A stretch of 60,590 bases of DNA from Acidimicrobiaceae bacterium (GCA_009837445.1 VXTM01000030.1:19061-79650), one strand, 5' to 3'. Numbered from the stretch's first letter, positions 1 to 8,927 are shown. Made by a program: numbers and translations. The notes: generated from the sequence alone by a model not told the origin.

Positions 1-276
1 GGTGTTGGTGGGGCTGTGGTGTGCTGGGGCGACGACAGCTACGGCCAGTCGGCTGACCCTGAGGGGACCTTCGCCGCGGTGTCGGCGGGTGGGTCTCACT
101 CGTGCGGGTTGGGTGTTGGTGGGGCTGTGGTGTGCTGGGGCGACGACAGCTACGGCCAGTCGGCTGTGCCCGACGGGACGTTCGTCGCCGTCTTTGCCGG
201 CGCGACCGAGACGTGCGGGGTGCGAGCCAACGGGATCGTCGTCTGCTGGGGCGAGAACCCGATCAGGTTGCGTTAG
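1..276 (+). CDS. RCC1-like repeat protein, 3' end only
   Basis: This is the last ~91 codons of a gene cut by the left window edge, read in frame 1 and ending TAG at 274-276. It carries ~37-residue repeats of the form 'F.AVSAGGSHSCGL...VVCWGDDSYGQ', with two cysteines per repeat and a CWG signature, as in bacterial RCC1-like beta-propellers. Bases 1-55 and 112-166 are identical, a period of 111 bp (37 codons), so the repeats have duplicated or converted recently. The same blade signature recurs in the 1166-aa lipoprotein at the other end of the window, so the cell has at least two such proteins unless the contig closes on itself. The N-terminus, signal peptide and blade count cannot be seen. 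Function is unknown; surface or secreted placement is inferred from the paired cysteines. Confidence 0.85.
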   Translation, partial: GVGGAVVCWGDDSYGQSADPEGTFAAVSAGGSHSCGLGVGGAVVCWGDDSYGQSAVPDGTFVAVFAGATETCGVRANGIVVCWGENPIRLR

Positions 277-321
277 CGAGCCGGTTGCGAGCGGGGTACG
301 GCGGGGCGAGAGTGGAGTTCC

Positions 322-1554
322 GTGGACTTCGACCTGCCGCCAGACGACGACCCGCGCCGGGTTGCGGTCAGGCGCTGGCTGGCCGACCATCCCGAGCCCA
401 CCGGCCGGCAGCTGGCCGAGGCCGGGTACGTGGTGCCCCACTGGCCGCGGCCGTGGGGCCTGGAGGCCGACGGGCTGCACCAACTCGTGATCGACGAGGA
501 GCTCCAGCGCGCGGGTGTAAGGCGTCCTGAGAACCTGATCGGCATCGGCTGGGCCGCGCCCACGATCCTGGTGGCGGGCACCGACGAGCAGAAGGACCGC
601 TACCTGTGGCCGATCTTCAGCGGCGAGGAGTACTGGTGCCAGCTCTTCAGCGAGCCCGACTCCGGGTCGGACCTGGCCTCGCTGTCCACCAGGGTCGAGC
701 GCGACGGCGACACCTACGTGGTGAACGGCTCCAAGATCTGGTCGAGCGGGGCCCACATGAGCAAGTTCGGGATCCTCATCGCCCGAACCAACCCCGACGT
801 GCCCAAGCATCGGGGCATCTCCTATTTCATCTGCCCCATGGACGCCCCCGGCGTAACGATGCAGCCCATCGTGGACATGACCACCGCCCACTCGTTCAAC
901 CAGGTCTTCTTCGACGACGTCCGGCTGCCGGCCAGCCTCCGGGTTGGCGCCGAGGGTGACGGCTGGCGCCTGGCCAAGGTGACTCTGGCCAACGAGCGGG
1001 TCGGGCTGTCCTCGGGCGGGGTGATCTGGAGCCTCGGCCCGACCGCCCAGAAGCTGATCGAACTGGTGACGGGCAACGGCGGCGTGCCGGACCCGGTGCT
1101 GCGGGACCGGCTGGCCGCGATGTACTGCGAGGCCGAGGTGCTGCGCCTCAACCAGCTGCGCACCCTCAGCGCCCGCCTGGCCGGCCGCACACCCGGGCCG
1201 GAGGCGTCCATCCAGAAGATCATGTCCGACGACCATGGCCAGACGGTGATGGAGCTGGCTGCGGCCACTGTGGGTGCGGCCGGGATGCTCACCGGCTCGG
1301 GTCCGGCCGGCGAGATCCCCAAGTCGATGCAGTCCGGCGCCACCGAGGTCAACTTCCCCCGGGGCGGCGGCCAGTTCCCCGACGTCGACCCGATCTGGCA
1401 CTACGGCCTGCTGTTCTCGCCGGCGCTCACGCTGGGCGGCGGCACGTTCGCGGTCCAGCGCAACATCGTGGCCGAGCATGTTCTGGGCCTTCCACGCGAA
1501 CCTAACGTGGAGGCTGGGCTCACCTGGAGCGAGGCCCAGCGCAGGCGGCCGTGA
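322..1554 (+). CDS. Acyl-CoA dehydrogenase family flavoprotein
   Basis: The 410-aa product fits the acyl-CoA dehydrogenase family (usually 380-410 aa), which oxidises acyl-CoA thioesters at C2-C3 with FAD. Visible family features are the N-terminal helical domain, the beta-domain signature 'QLFSEPDSGSDLASL' near residues 108-122, the 'WSSGAHMSKFGILIART' strand, and a C-terminal four-helix domain. The late 'GGGQFPDVD' stretch resembles the actinobacterial FadE types used on bulky or branched substrates, so the substrate could be a sterol side chain or aromatic acyl-CoA; this is inference. The start is GTG at 322 with GGAG just upstream. It is 73 bp from the next gene on the same strand and may share a transcript with it. 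Confidence 0.9.
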   Translation: MDFDLPPDDDPRRVAVRRWLADHPEPTGRQLAEAGYVVPHWPRPWGLEADGLHQLVIDEELQRAGVRRPENLIGIGWAAPTILVAGTDEQKDRYLWPIFSGEEYWCQLFSEPDSGSDLASLSTRVERDGDTYVVNGSKIWSSGAHMSKFGILIARTNPDVPKHRGISYFICPMDAPGVTMQPIVDMTTAHSFNQVFFDDVRLPASLRVGAEGDGWRLAKVTLANERVGLSSGGVIWSLGPTAQKLIELVTGNGGVPDPVLRDRLAAMYCEAEVLRLNQLRTLSARLAGRTPGPEASIQKIMSDDHGQTVMELAAATVGAAGMLTGSGPAGEIPKSMQSGATEVNFPRGGGQFPDVDPIWHYGLLFSPALTLGGGTFAVQRNIVAEHVLGLPREPNVEAGLTWSEAQRRRP

Positions 1555-1627
1555 GGACGCAGGCATGGAGCGGCGGGCGTAGCGTGGGGGCGGCCGCACC
1601 TGGACGGAAAGCCCGTAGGAGGGACAC

Positions 1628-2773
1628 GTGAAGACACGCATCACCGAGATGCTGGGGATCGAGTTCCCGGTCCTGGCCTTCAGCCACTGCCGCGACGTGG
1701 TGGCCGCAGTGTCCAAGGCGGGGGGAATGGGCGTTCTGGGCGCGGTGGCCCACTCGCCCGAGAGCCTGGAGATTGACCTGGAGTGGATCGAGGCCGAGGT
1801 CGGCGACCGGCCCTACGGCGTGGACGTGATCATCCCGGCCAGCCTGACCGGCGGCCCCGACGGGGGCCACAGCCTCGACGATGTCCGCCAGCTGATACCG
1901 GCCACCCACATCGACTTCGTGGACGACATCCTAGCCCGCTACGACGTGCCGCCCCTGCCCGCCGACGACAGCAGCGAGTCGCTCACGTCCTTCGGCAGCC
2001 TGGGCGACGCCACCCCGTTCTCGGTCGACGCGGCCGGCGCCCAGCTCGAGATCGCGCTGGCCCACCGGGGCGCGTTCGTGGCCAACGCGCTGGGCCCGCC
2101 CCCGCAGTACATGATCGACGCAGCCAAGGACGCCGGGAAGCTGGTGGGCGCCTTGGCGGGCCGGGCCGTGCACGCCGAGCGCCACCAGGCCGCCGGGGTA
2201 GATGTCATCATCGCCCAGGGGTACGAGGCCGGCGGCCACACCGGCGAGATCGGCTCGATGGTGCTGATCCCCGAGATTGTCGACGCGGTGGACCTGCCCG
2301 TGCTGGCGGCCGGGGGCATCGGCCGGGGGCGGCAGATGGCTGCGGCGATGGCCCTGGGGGCCGAGGGCGTGTGGTGCGGGTCGGTGTGGCTGACCACCGC
2401 CGAGGCCGAGACCCACCCGGTGGTGAAGGACAAGATGCTGGAGGCCACGTCGTCGGACACGATGCGGTCGCGCTCGCTCACCGGCAAGCCGGCCCGCATG
2501 CTCAGGTCGGCCTGGACCGAGGAGTGGGACCGCGGCGACACCCCCGACCCTCTGGGGATGCCGCTGCAGCCGGTGCTCATCCGCACCGCCCAGCGCCGCA
2601 TCGAGCGGGCCGCCCACACCGCCGGCTCGGGGGCCGAGAAGCTGGCCAACTACTTCGTTGGCCAGATCGTGGGCACCATGAACCAGACCAAGACCAGCGC
2701 CCAGGTGGTGTACGAGATCATCGAGGAGTTCATCGACTCGGTGGAGTCCCTGGCCGCCCAACTCGACTCGTGA
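1628..2773 (+). CDS. Nitronate monooxygenase / 2-nitropropane dioxygenase-like flavoprotein
   Basis: This 381-aa protein has the FMN-binding TIM-barrel pattern of the NPD family: an N-terminal 'LGIEFPVLAFSHCRDVVAAV', a 'VDVIIAQGYEAGGHTGE' motif with the catalytic-type histidine near residue 205, and 'VLAAGGIGRGRQMAAAMALGA' for phosphate binding. Such enzymes oxidise propionate 3-nitronate or reduce electron-poor substrates with NAD(P)H. GTG is the start, preceded by AGGAGG at 1617-1622. The stop overlaps the GTG of the next gene by four bases (GTGA at 2770-2773), which indicates translational coupling. The real substrate cannot be read from sequence; several actinobacterial paralogues sit beside acyl-CoA metabolism genes, as here. 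Confidence 0.85.
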   Translation: MKTRITEMLGIEFPVLAFSHCRDVVAAVSKAGGMGVLGAVAHSPESLEIDLEWIEAEVGDRPYGVDVIIPASLTGGPDGGHSLDDVRQLIPATHIDFVDDILARYDVPPLPADDSSESLTSFGSLGDATPFSVDAAGAQLEIALAHRGAFVANALGPPPQYMIDAAKDAGKLVGALAGRAVHAERHQAAGVDVIIAQGYEAGGHTGEIGSMVLIPEIVDAVDLPVLAAGGIGRGRQMAAAMALGAEGVWCGSVWLTTAEAETHPVVKDKMLEATSSDTMRSRSLTGKPARMLRSAWTEEWDRGDTPDPLGMPLQPVLIRTAQRRIERAAHTAGSGAEKLANYFVGQIVGTMNQTKTSAQVVYEIIEEFIDSVESLAAQLDS

Positions 2774-3957
2774 GCGCCCCCGGGCGGTACTTCGTCCAGA
2801 ATCCGGGGCCGACCAACATCCCGGACCGGGTGCTGGAGGCCTTCCGGCGCCCGGCCATCGACTTCTCGGACCCCGACTTCATTGCGCTGGCTGACGGCGT
2901 CTGGGCCGAGTTGCCCGAGGTGTTCGGCGGGGCCGACGAGATCGTGGTGCTGACCACGGTCGGCCACGGCTCCTGGGAGTCGGCGCTGACGAACACCCTC
3001 GACCCTGGCGACGCGGTGCTGATCCCCGACTGCGGGCTGTTCGGCAAGCGCTGGGCGATGATGGCCCGTGACCTCGGCTACGAGGTGGTGTCCACGTCGG
3101 AGCATCTGAGGAGCCCGACCGACCCGGCCGAGATCGCCGACATCCTGGCCGCCGACACGTCCCACCGGATCCGCAACGTGTGCATCGTCCACACCGAGAC
3201 CTCCACCGGCGCGGTGACCGATCTGGCCGCCATGCGGGCCGCCATCGACGCCGCCGACCATCCGGCGCTGTTCGTGGTGGACGGGGTGTGCTCGCTGGGC
3301 ATCGAGCCGCTACGGATGCGCGACTGGGGTATCGACGTGGTGGTGGCCGCGTCCCAGAAGGGGCTGATGATGCCGCCCGGCCTGTCGTTCTGCGCGCTGA
3401 GCGACCGGGCTGTGGAGCGCAACCGCTCGGCGTCCACTCCCCGGTTCCATCTGGCGTGGGCGCCCCGCTTCGAGAGGGGCCACGTCTACATGCGCTTCGG
3501 GGGCACGCCGCCCATCCAGCACATGTTCGCCCTGAGAGAGGCGCTCGACATGATCGCCGAGAATGGCGGGATCGACGCCTCGGTGGCCCGCCACCGCCGC
3601 TGGGCCGCCGCGGTGCACGCCGCGGTGGACGGGTGGGCGTCGGGGGGCCCGTGGGAGGTCAACATCGCAGAGCCCAAGCACCGCACCGCGGCCATCACTT
3701 GCGTGCGTACCGGCGACATCGCGGCGGGCCCGCTGATCGAGATGGCGCGGGACCGCTTCAGGGTCAGCGTCGGGTCGGGGATGATGAGCTCGCTGGAGGG
3801 CCGGACCTTCCGCATCGGCCATCTCGGCGACCTCAACGAGCCCATGCTGCTCGGTGCTCTCGGCGGCCTGGAGACCGCGATGACGGTTCTGGGCCTGCCC
3901 CACGGCCACGGCCTTCCCGCCGCGGTCGCCTCCCTGGCCGCCTCCGCCGACCGATAG
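2770..3957 (+). CDS. Class V aminotransferase (alanine/serine-glyoxylate aminotransferase type)
   Basis: A 395-aa PLP enzyme. The N-terminus 'YFVQNPGPTNIPDRVLEAF' is the classic opening of alanine- or serine-glyoxylate aminotransferases. The PLP-anchoring lysine is in 'AASQKGLMMPPG' at about residue 197, and 'FVVDGVCSLGIEPL' supplies the cofactor aspartate. The fold-type I C-terminal domain is complete ('RFRVSVGSGM...FRIGHLGDL'). GTG at 2770 was chosen because it lies at the coupled four-base overlap with the upstream flavoprotein and immediately precedes the conserved start; the open frame extends much further upstream only as a shadow. It probably transfers an amino group to glyoxylate or another small oxo acid. 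Two palindromic repeats follow its stop. Confidence 0.9.
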   Translation: MSAPGRYFVQNPGPTNIPDRVLEAFRRPAIDFSDPDFIALADGVWAELPEVFGGADEIVVLTTVGHGSWESALTNTLDPGDAVLIPDCGLFGKRWAMMARDLGYEVVSTSEHLRSPTDPAEIADILAADTSHRIRNVCIVHTETSTGAVTDLAAMRAAIDAADHPALFVVDGVCSLGIEPLRMRDWGIDVVVAASQKGLMMPPGLSFCALSDRAVERNRSASTPRFHLAWAPRFERGHVYMRFGGTPPIQHMFALREALDMIAENGGIDASVARHRRWAAAVHAAVDGWASGGPWEVNIAEPKHRTAAITCVRTGDIAAGPLIEMARDRFRVSVGSGMMSSLEGRTFRIGHLGDLNEPMLLGALGGLETAMTVLGLPHGHGLPAAVASLAASADR

Positions 3958-3975
3958 CCCAACCTCGTCGCCGCG

Positions 3976-4020
3976 AATTGGCAGCGCTTTGCACGGATGG
4001 CGTGCATTCTGCTGCCAGTT
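3976..4020 (+). repeat. Intergenic palindromic repeat, copy 1
   Basis: A 45-bp element opening AATTGGCAGC and closing GCTGCCAGTT, so its ends form a 10-bp stem containing one G-T wobble. Inside is a second perfect inverted repeat, TGCACG-gatgg-CGTGCA. It lies 18 bp after the aminotransferase stop, in the space between convergent genes. Copies 2, 3 and 4 keep the outer arms and change the inner ones. Confidence 0.85.
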
Positions 4021-4047
4021 CCGGAGTGACCGGCCGCCGTGTGGGGG

Positions 4048-4091
4048 ATTGGCAGCGTTTTGCACGGATAGCGAGCATTCCGCTGCCAGTT
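4048..4091 (+). repeat. Intergenic palindromic repeat, copy 2
   Basis: A 44-bp copy of the same element, in the same orientation and 27 bp after copy 1. The outer arms ATTGGCAGC and GCTGCCAGT are kept; the inner arms (TGCACG/CGAGCA) have one mismatch compared with copy 1. It ends 21 bp before the stop of the engB-like gene, so the two copies together fill the convergent gap and may stop transcription from one side or both. Confidence 0.85.
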
Positions 4092-4112
4092 CCTGGGTGG
4101 GCTAGAGCCGCC

Positions 4113-4706
4113 CTAGGTTTGAAGCAGCGCCCGCACTAGGGCTCGAAGCTCGGTGATGCCGGTGCCCTTGGAGGCGCTGGTCCAGTGGACGGTGCCCCGG
4201 TCGGTACCGAGCTTGGTTGCCAGTTCGGCCTTGCGGGCGCCCCGGCGGGACGGGCGCACCTTGTCGGCCTTGGTGGCCACGTAGGTCACCGGCAGGCCGA
4301 GACCGTCGAGCCAGTCGACGGTCTGGAGGTCGAGGCGGGTAGGGCCGATCTCGCCGTCGATGAGGTGCAGCACGCCCCGCAGCGGCTCCCGGTGGGCGAG
4401 GTAGCCCTCCGCCATCGAGCTCCAACGGCGCTGCTCTGCCTTGGACGCCTTGGCGTAGCCGTACCCGGGGAGGTCCACCAGCCAGCGCCCCGACCCTTCC
4501 GCTCCGAGTTCGAACGCGTTGAGGAGCCGGGTGGCGCCGGGCGTCTTGGAGGTGCGGGCCAGCTGCTTGCGCTGGGCCAGTGCGTTCAGCAGCGACGACT
4601 TGCCCACGTTGGACCGCCCCACCAGCGCGATCTCGGCCACCGTGGCCGGCATGTCCTGCGAGCGGGGATACGACGACACGAAACGCAGCGCCAGCGGTCC
4701 GGCCAT
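4113..4706 (-). CDS. engB: Ribosome-biogenesis GTP-binding protein EngB/YsxC
   Basis: The 197-aa length is typical of EngB/YihA, a GTPase that helps assemble the large ribosomal subunit. All G motifs are visible: G1 'GRSNVGKSSLLNAL' (about residues 29-42), the switch region 'KTPGATRLLNAFELG', G3 'DLPGYGYAKASK', G4 'TKADK' and G5 'TSASKGTG'. The DLPGYG form of G3 is diagnostic of EngB. ATG is the start. It is the last gene of a minus-strand run, 22 bp after the Fpg-like glycosylase, and converges with the aminotransferase across the palindromic repeats. Confidence 0.95.
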   Translation of the reverse strand: MAGPLALRFVSSYPRSQDMPATVAEIALVGRSNVGKSSLLNALAQRKQLARTSKTPGATRLLNAFELGAEGSGRWLVDLPGYGYAKASKAEQRRWSSMAEGYLAHREPLRGVLHLIDGEIGPTRLDLQTVDWLDGLGLPVTYVATKADKVRPSRRGARKAELATKLGTDRGTVHWTSASKGTGITELRALVRALLQT

Positions 4707-4728
4707 CCGCTCAGGCTAGGGACAGGCG

Positions 4729-5508
4729 TCAGTGCTGGTGCTCGGGGCACCAGTAGGTCGTGCGACCGCCGACTTGCTCGCGGCGTAGTGGTACTCCGTC
4801 TCGGGGGCAGCCGCCACCCCGCACCCGGCCCGGCTGGAGGTCGCCGGTGTGGGATCCGCCCCGCTCGCTGAGGACGGCCAGCGTGCGGCGGATGTTGCGA
4901 TGCAGTCGAGCCGTCTCCCGAGCGTTCAGCGATCGGGCCTCGCGAACGGGGGATAGCGCTGCCCGCCAGAGGGCTTCGTCGACCAGCAGGTTGCCGAGCC
5001 CGGCTATCCGGCGCTGGTCGAGCAGCCGGGCCTTCAGTGCCACCGTCGAGCCGGCCAGGGCCTTCTTCAGCTGTCCGAGGGTCAGTGACAGCGCATCCGG
5101 GCCCAGCCGGGTCTCGTCGGGGTCGAGCTGCACGCCGCCGAGCCTGCGGGGGTCGCGCAGCACCATGGCGCCGCCGCCGGCGAACTCCAGCCCGAACCGG
5201 TCCCAGGCCGGCTCGTGGCGGGGGCTGTCGTAGAGCAGGTGGTCGATGGGCATGGCCCCGTCCACCACGATCTTGCCGGTCATGCCGAACCGCAGCCCCA
5301 GCCGCGGGCCGTCGGTGTCCATGACGACGAGCTTGCCGATGCGTCGGACTGTCTCAACGAGCGCCCCGGTCAGCTCGAGGCGCAGGGCGTCGGTGGTGGT
5401 TCCCCCCTTGGCGAACCACTCGTCGGGTGCGTGGACGCTGGCAACCGTCCGTCCCTCGGTCGCTGCGATGGCCGTCCGGTAGGCCTCCACCTCGATGATC
5501 TCAGGCAC
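4729..5508 (-). CDS. Fpg/Nei-family DNA glycosylase with altered zinc finger
   Basis: A 259-aa member of the formamidopyrimidine/endonuclease VIII family (base excision of oxidised bases with beta-elimination). The N-terminus MPEIIEVE keeps the catalytic Pro2-Glu3 of MPELPEVE but lacks the usual Pro5. The H2TH region is present ('LLDQRRIAGLGNLLVDEALW'). The C-terminal zinc finger reads CPRDG...YWCPEHQH, whereas the family norm is CxxC...CxxC: the second and fourth cysteines are Asp and His. A C-D-C-H site may still bind zinc. It probably belongs to an actinobacterial Fpg-like side branch rather than canonical MutM, so no symbol is given. It sits 6 bp downstream of the dehalogenase-like gene on the same strand. 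Confidence 0.85.
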   Translation of the reverse strand: MPEIIEVEAYRTAIAATEGRTVASVHAPDEWFAKGGTTTDALRLELTGALVETVRRIGKLVVMDTDGPRLGLRFGMTGKIVVDGAMPIDHLLYDSPRHEPAWDRFGLEFAGGGAMVLRDPRRLGGVQLDPDETRLGPDALSLTLGQLKKALAGSTVALKARLLDQRRIAGLGNLLVDEALWRAALSPVREARSLNARETARLHRNIRRTLAVLSERGGSHTGDLQPGRVRGGGCPRDGVPLRREQVGGRTTYWCPEHQH

Positions 5509-5514
5509 CGAGGC

Positions 5515-6462
5515 TCAGGTAGCCGTGGTGAGCCAGGCGTTGATGGCTTCGGCCAGGGCCGGGCCCTGGTCCTCCTGGATGAAGTGGCTGGCCGGCTCGA
5601 ACTGGGCGTGGGGCTGGCCGGCCGCGCCCGGGATCCGCTCGACCATGTAGGGCTGGAGACCGCCCAGCACCGGATCGCCGGGCGCCCACAGGGTGAGCAC
5701 AGGCTTGGTCCACCGGGCCAGGACTTCCCAGGCGGCCCGGTTGGCGGGCACGGCCGGGTCGTCGGGCGACACCGGCACCAGCAGCGGGAACTGGCGGGCC
5801 CCGGCCATGTGCACCTCGGCGGGGAACGGCGCCCGGTAGGCCTCGACCGCGGCCTCGCTCAACTCGTTGGCGGTGGCGTTGTCTACCAGCCGGCCGCAGT
5901 CCAGGTACGGCACGTCCTGGCTGAACTGGCGCCAGAAGTCGAAGCCGGCCCCGGGGGAGTCGCCCACCGGCAGAGCGGTGTTGGCCAGGATCAGCCGGTC
6001 GAACAGGTCGGGGTTCTCCGCCGCCAGGCGCAGGCCGATGAGGCCGCCCCAGTCCTGGCCGAACAGGTGCAGCGGGCCTGAGCCCCGCTCGGTCGCGGTG
6101 GCCTCCAGGAAGTCCTTCATCCAGGCCACGTGGCCCGCGTAGGTGTAGGCGGAGCGCTCGACGGGCTTGTCGGAGCGGCCGAAGCCGATGAGGTCGGGGA
6201 CCATCACCCGGTGACCGGCGCCGGCCAGCACCGGGATCATCTTGCGATACAGGTAGCTCCAGGTCGGCTCGCCGTGCAGCAGCAGGATCGTGGCTGCGCC
6301 GGCCGAGGCGTCCGGGCCGGCGGTGACATAGGCCATGCGCAGCCCGTCCACGGTTGCGTACCGGGGCTCGTACGGGTAGTCCTCGACGGCGGCGAAGCGC
6401 TCCTCGGGGGTGCGCACGAAGGCGATGCCGCTCGGCGTGGTGAGCGTCTCGGTGTCTGTCAT
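5515..6462 (-). CDS. Haloalkane dehalogenase-like alpha/beta hydrolase
   Basis: The 315-aa protein matches subfamily I haloalkane dehalogenases (DhlA type, ~310 aa), which replace halide by hydroxyl through an aspartyl ester. Visible are the oxyanion motif 'LLHGEPTWSYLYRK' (about residues 61-74), the nucleophile elbow 'FGQDWGGLIG' with Asp137 followed by the halide-binding Trp138, an acid in 'WAPGDPVLGG', and the base His in 'SHFIQED' near the C-terminus. The substrate cannot be deduced; some relatives act as plain esterases or epoxide hydrolases, but Asp instead of Ser and the following Trp favour dehalogenation. ATG is the start. Its first four bases overlap the guanine deaminase stop, so the two are translationally coupled. 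Confidence 0.85.
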   Translation of the reverse strand: MTDTETLTTPSGIAFVRTPEERFAAVEDYPYEPRYATVDGLRMAYVTAGPDASAGAATILLLHGEPTWSYLYRKMIPVLAGAGHRVMVPDLIGFGRSDKPVERSAYTYAGHVAWMKDFLEATATERGSGPLHLFGQDWGGLIGLRLAAENPDLFDRLILANTALPVGDSPGAGFDFWRQFSQDVPYLDCGRLVDNATANELSEAAVEAYRAPFPAEVHMAGARQFPLLVPVSPDDPAVPANRAAWEVLARWTKPVLTLWAPGDPVLGGLQPYMVERIPGAAGQPHAQFEPASHFIQEDQGPALAEAINAWLTTAT

Positions 6463-7799
6463 GGCTTCACGCTACGGCCGTCCACCCATACGTGGCTGAT
6501 GTCGCCGGCGGTGGCCAGGCGGACGACCTTCTCGAAGATGCGGGCGTCGTCGTCGAACTCGTCCCATAGGCGGATCGAGCCTCCGGGGCGGTCGGTCCGC
6601 ACTGCGATGGCGTCGAAGCGGCGCCCCGGCTCGATCAGCCCCACCGGCAGGTCGACCACCGAGGCCCCACCCGCGGTCGCCAGCCAGAAGGCGGTCACGG
6701 TGTCGATCCGCGACTCGGGCACACCGCGCTCGGCCGTGCCCAGAGCCGGGTCGACGCCGTCCTCGAGCATTCGGGAGACGGTCACCGCGTCCTGGCACAC
6801 TCCGAGCAGGCCGGGGCGGGCGCCGCCGGAGATGTCGGTGCCCAGCCCCACGCCGACACCGGCGGCCAGGGCCCGGCGCACCCTGAACACCGCGTTGGCG
6901 AAGTACGCATTGGACAGCGGGCAGTGGGCCACGCCGGCCCGGTGTCCCGCCACCAGGGCCATGTCGCTGTCGGTGAGGTGGTCGCTGTGGGCCAGCACCG
7001 TACGGGGACGTATCAGGCCGAAGCTGTCGAGGGCCTCCGGGTCGGTCGAGCCGAAGCGCTCCTGGGCGTAGCCGCAGTGCCAGTCGGACTCCGCGCAGTG
7101 CGTCTGTACTCGCACCCCGGTGGCCTCGGCCAGTTCGCCCAGTCCCTGGAGCAGCGCGTCGGTGCAGGCCGGAGCGAAGCGGGGAGTGATGACGGGCTCC
7201 ACCAGCGGGCTGCCCACGGCCGCTATGGCCTCTATGGAGGCCGCCGACGCGTCCACCCCCGCGGCGGCGGTGGCGTCGCGGTACCACTCGGGGGTGTCTT
7301 CCGGATGGTCCATGGCCACCCGGCCGACCAGGGCCCGCTGCCCGTACCGGGCGCAGGCCCGGGCCAGGGCCGTGGTGGCCTCCAGATGGTTCGACGAGTG
7401 GTACACGCCGGTGGTGGTTCCCATGGCCAGCAGCGACGGCACCAGGTCGTCCCATACCGCCGCGGCGAACTCGAGGTCGGCGTAGCGGGCCTCCAGCGGG
7501 AACGTGTACTCGATCAGCCAGCGCTCCAGGGGCAGGTCGAGCCCGGTGCCGAGTTGGGGCCACTGGGGTGCATGGATGTGCAGGTCCACCAGACCGGGCA
7601 TCAGGATCGTCCCCGGATCAAGCTCCACCCTCTCGGCGGCGGATGCGAGCGCTTGCCGGCCCGCGACCGCGCCCTCGGGAGTGGACCGGTCGTGCACCGC
7701 AGCTATCGCTCCGGCCTGCACCTCCACCACGGCGTCGGTGACGGTGAGGAGGTCCGGTGCCGGCGTCTGCATCAGCGTTCCGGCCACGGCAAGCGTCAT
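6459..7799 (-). CDS. guaD: Guanine deaminase (amidohydrolase)
   Basis: A 446-aa zinc amidohydrolase that probably converts guanine to xanthine. Metal ligands are visible in order: 'GLVDLHIHAPQWPQLG' (His74 and His76), 'VQTHCAESDWHC', 'LAHSDHLTDSDM' and 'GTDISGG'. The HIHAPQ motif followed by 'ERWLIEYTFPLE' is characteristic of guanine deaminases as opposed to other TRZ/ATZ hydrolases. Length agrees with the family (430-460 aa). It overlaps the downstream dehalogenase-like gene by four bases; the partnership with a hydrolase of halogenated compounds is not an established pathway and may only reflect operon packing. Confidence 0.88.
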   Translation of the reverse strand: MTLAVAGTLMQTPAPDLLTVTDAVVEVQAGAIAAVHDRSTPEGAVAGRQALASAAERVELDPGTILMPGLVDLHIHAPQWPQLGTGLDLPLERWLIEYTFPLEARYADLEFAAAVWDDLVPSLLAMGTTTGVYHSSNHLEATTALARACARYGQRALVGRVAMDHPEDTPEWYRDATAAAGVDASAASIEAIAAVGSPLVEPVITPRFAPACTDALLQGLGELAEATGVRVQTHCAESDWHCGYAQERFGSTDPEALDSFGLIRPRTVLAHSDHLTDSDMALVAGHRAGVAHCPLSNAYFANAVFRVRRALAAGVGVGLGTDISGGARPGLLGVCQDAVTVSRMLEDGVDPALGTAERGVPESRIDTVTAFWLATAGGASVVDLPVGLIEPGRRFDAIAVRTDRPGGSIRLWDEFDDDARIFEKVVRLATAGDISHVWVDGRSVKP

Positions 7800-7855
7800 G
7801 GCGCCACCGTACTCACCGGCGCGCCGCTCCGAGTGACCGACCGCGGGCGCAGATC

Positions 7856-8875
7856 TCAGGCCAGCAGCTCTGCGAAGGCGTCGATGGCGGTCTCGATGTC
7901 CTCGGCGGTGACGTCGAGGTGGGTGACCAGCCGGGACTGCGAGCCGCTCCAGCGTGTGAGGATGCCGCGGCCTTCAAGCCCGTCTTGCAGATCGGAACTG
8001 TCGCCGAGCCCCTCGTCGATGCGGATGAACACCATGTTGGTGGCGCACCAGTCGATCTTCACGCCGTCTATGGCGGCCAGGCCGTCGGCCAGCCGGGCCG
8101 CGTTGGCGTGGTCGTCGGCCAGCCGGTCGATGTGGTGCTCCAGTGCGTACAGCCCGGCCGCGGCCACGATCCCGGCTTGGCGCAGACCGCCGCCCAGCAT
8201 CTTGCGCCACTTGTGGGCCTCGTCGATGAGATCGGCCGGTCCGACCAGCACCGACCCCATCGGCGTGCCCAGCCCCTTCGAGAGGCACACAGACACCGAG
8301 TCGAACGGCTCGGCCACCGCGGCCGGCGACACCCCCAGTGCCACCGACGCGTTCCACAGCCGGGCCCCGTCGAGGTGGTGGGCCAGGCCATGGCGGGCCG
8401 CCAGCGCGGCCGAGGCCTCCATCTGGTCCAGCGTGAGCACCCTGCCGTCGGTCGTGTTCTCCAGACACAGCAGCCGGGTGCGAGCGAAGTGATGGTCGGG
8501 GGACTTCACGGCCGCTTCGGCCGCGGCCAGGTCGATCATGCCGTCGTCGCCGGTGGGCACCGGCTGGGGCTGGATGGACCCGAGCACGGCCGCGCCGCCG
8601 CCCTCGTACATGTAGGTGTGGGCGTGGCCGCCGACGATGTACTCGTCACCCCTCCCGCAATGGGCCAGCAGCCCGCACAGGTTGCCCTGGGTGCCGCTGG
8701 TCACGAACAGGGCGGCCTCCTTGCCGAGCAGCGCCGCGACGGTGTCCTGGAGCTCGTTGGCGGTGGGGTCCTCGCCGTGGACGTCGTCGCCCACCTCGGC
8801 CGCTGCTATCGCGGCACGCATGGCCGGCGTGGGCCGGGTGACGGTGTCGGAGCGAAGGTCGATCACAGCAGTCAA
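7856..8875 (-). CDS. ltaE: Low-specificity L-threonine aldolase (beta-eliminating lyase family)
   Basis: A 339-aa PLP enzyme that cleaves threonine or allo-threonine to glycine and acetaldehyde. The N-terminus '[20 protein letters not shown]' is the hallmark DLRSDTVT start. '[15 protein letters not shown]' and '[18 protein letters not shown]' follow, and the PLP lysine lies in '[13 protein letters not shown]' close to residue 200. It is complete, and is first in the minus-strand run that continues to guanine deaminase after a 56-bp gap. A palindromic repeat (copy 3) stands 52 bp upstream of its start. Confidence 0.93.
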   Translation of the reverse strand: MTAVIDLRSDTVTRPTPAMRAAIAAAEVGDDVHGEDPTANELQDTVAALLGKEAALFVTSGTQGNLCGLLAHCGRGDEYIVGGHAHTYMYEGGGAAVLGSIQPQPVPTGDDGMIDLAAAEAAVKSPDHHFARTRLLCLENTTDGRVLTLDQMEASAALAARHGLAHHLDGARLWNASVALGVSPAAVAEPFDSVSVCLSKGLGTPMGSVLVGPADLIDEAHKWRKMLGGGLRQAGIVAAAGLYALEHHIDRLADDHANAARLADGLAAIDGVKIDWCATNMVFIRIDEGLGDSSDLQDGLEGRGILTRWSGSQSRLVTHLDVTAEDIETAIDAFAELLA

Positions 8876-8927
8876 GACTACGCCCGCCGATCAGGGCCCC
8901 CCAGCCCCTGTGCCCACCCGCTTACGG

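Noticed and set aside
1783..2769. Long Arg/Pro-rich open frame leading into the aminotransferase
   Set aside because: It is a high-GC shadow of the flavoprotein gene; the conserved aminotransferase start and the GTGA overlap set the start at 2770.
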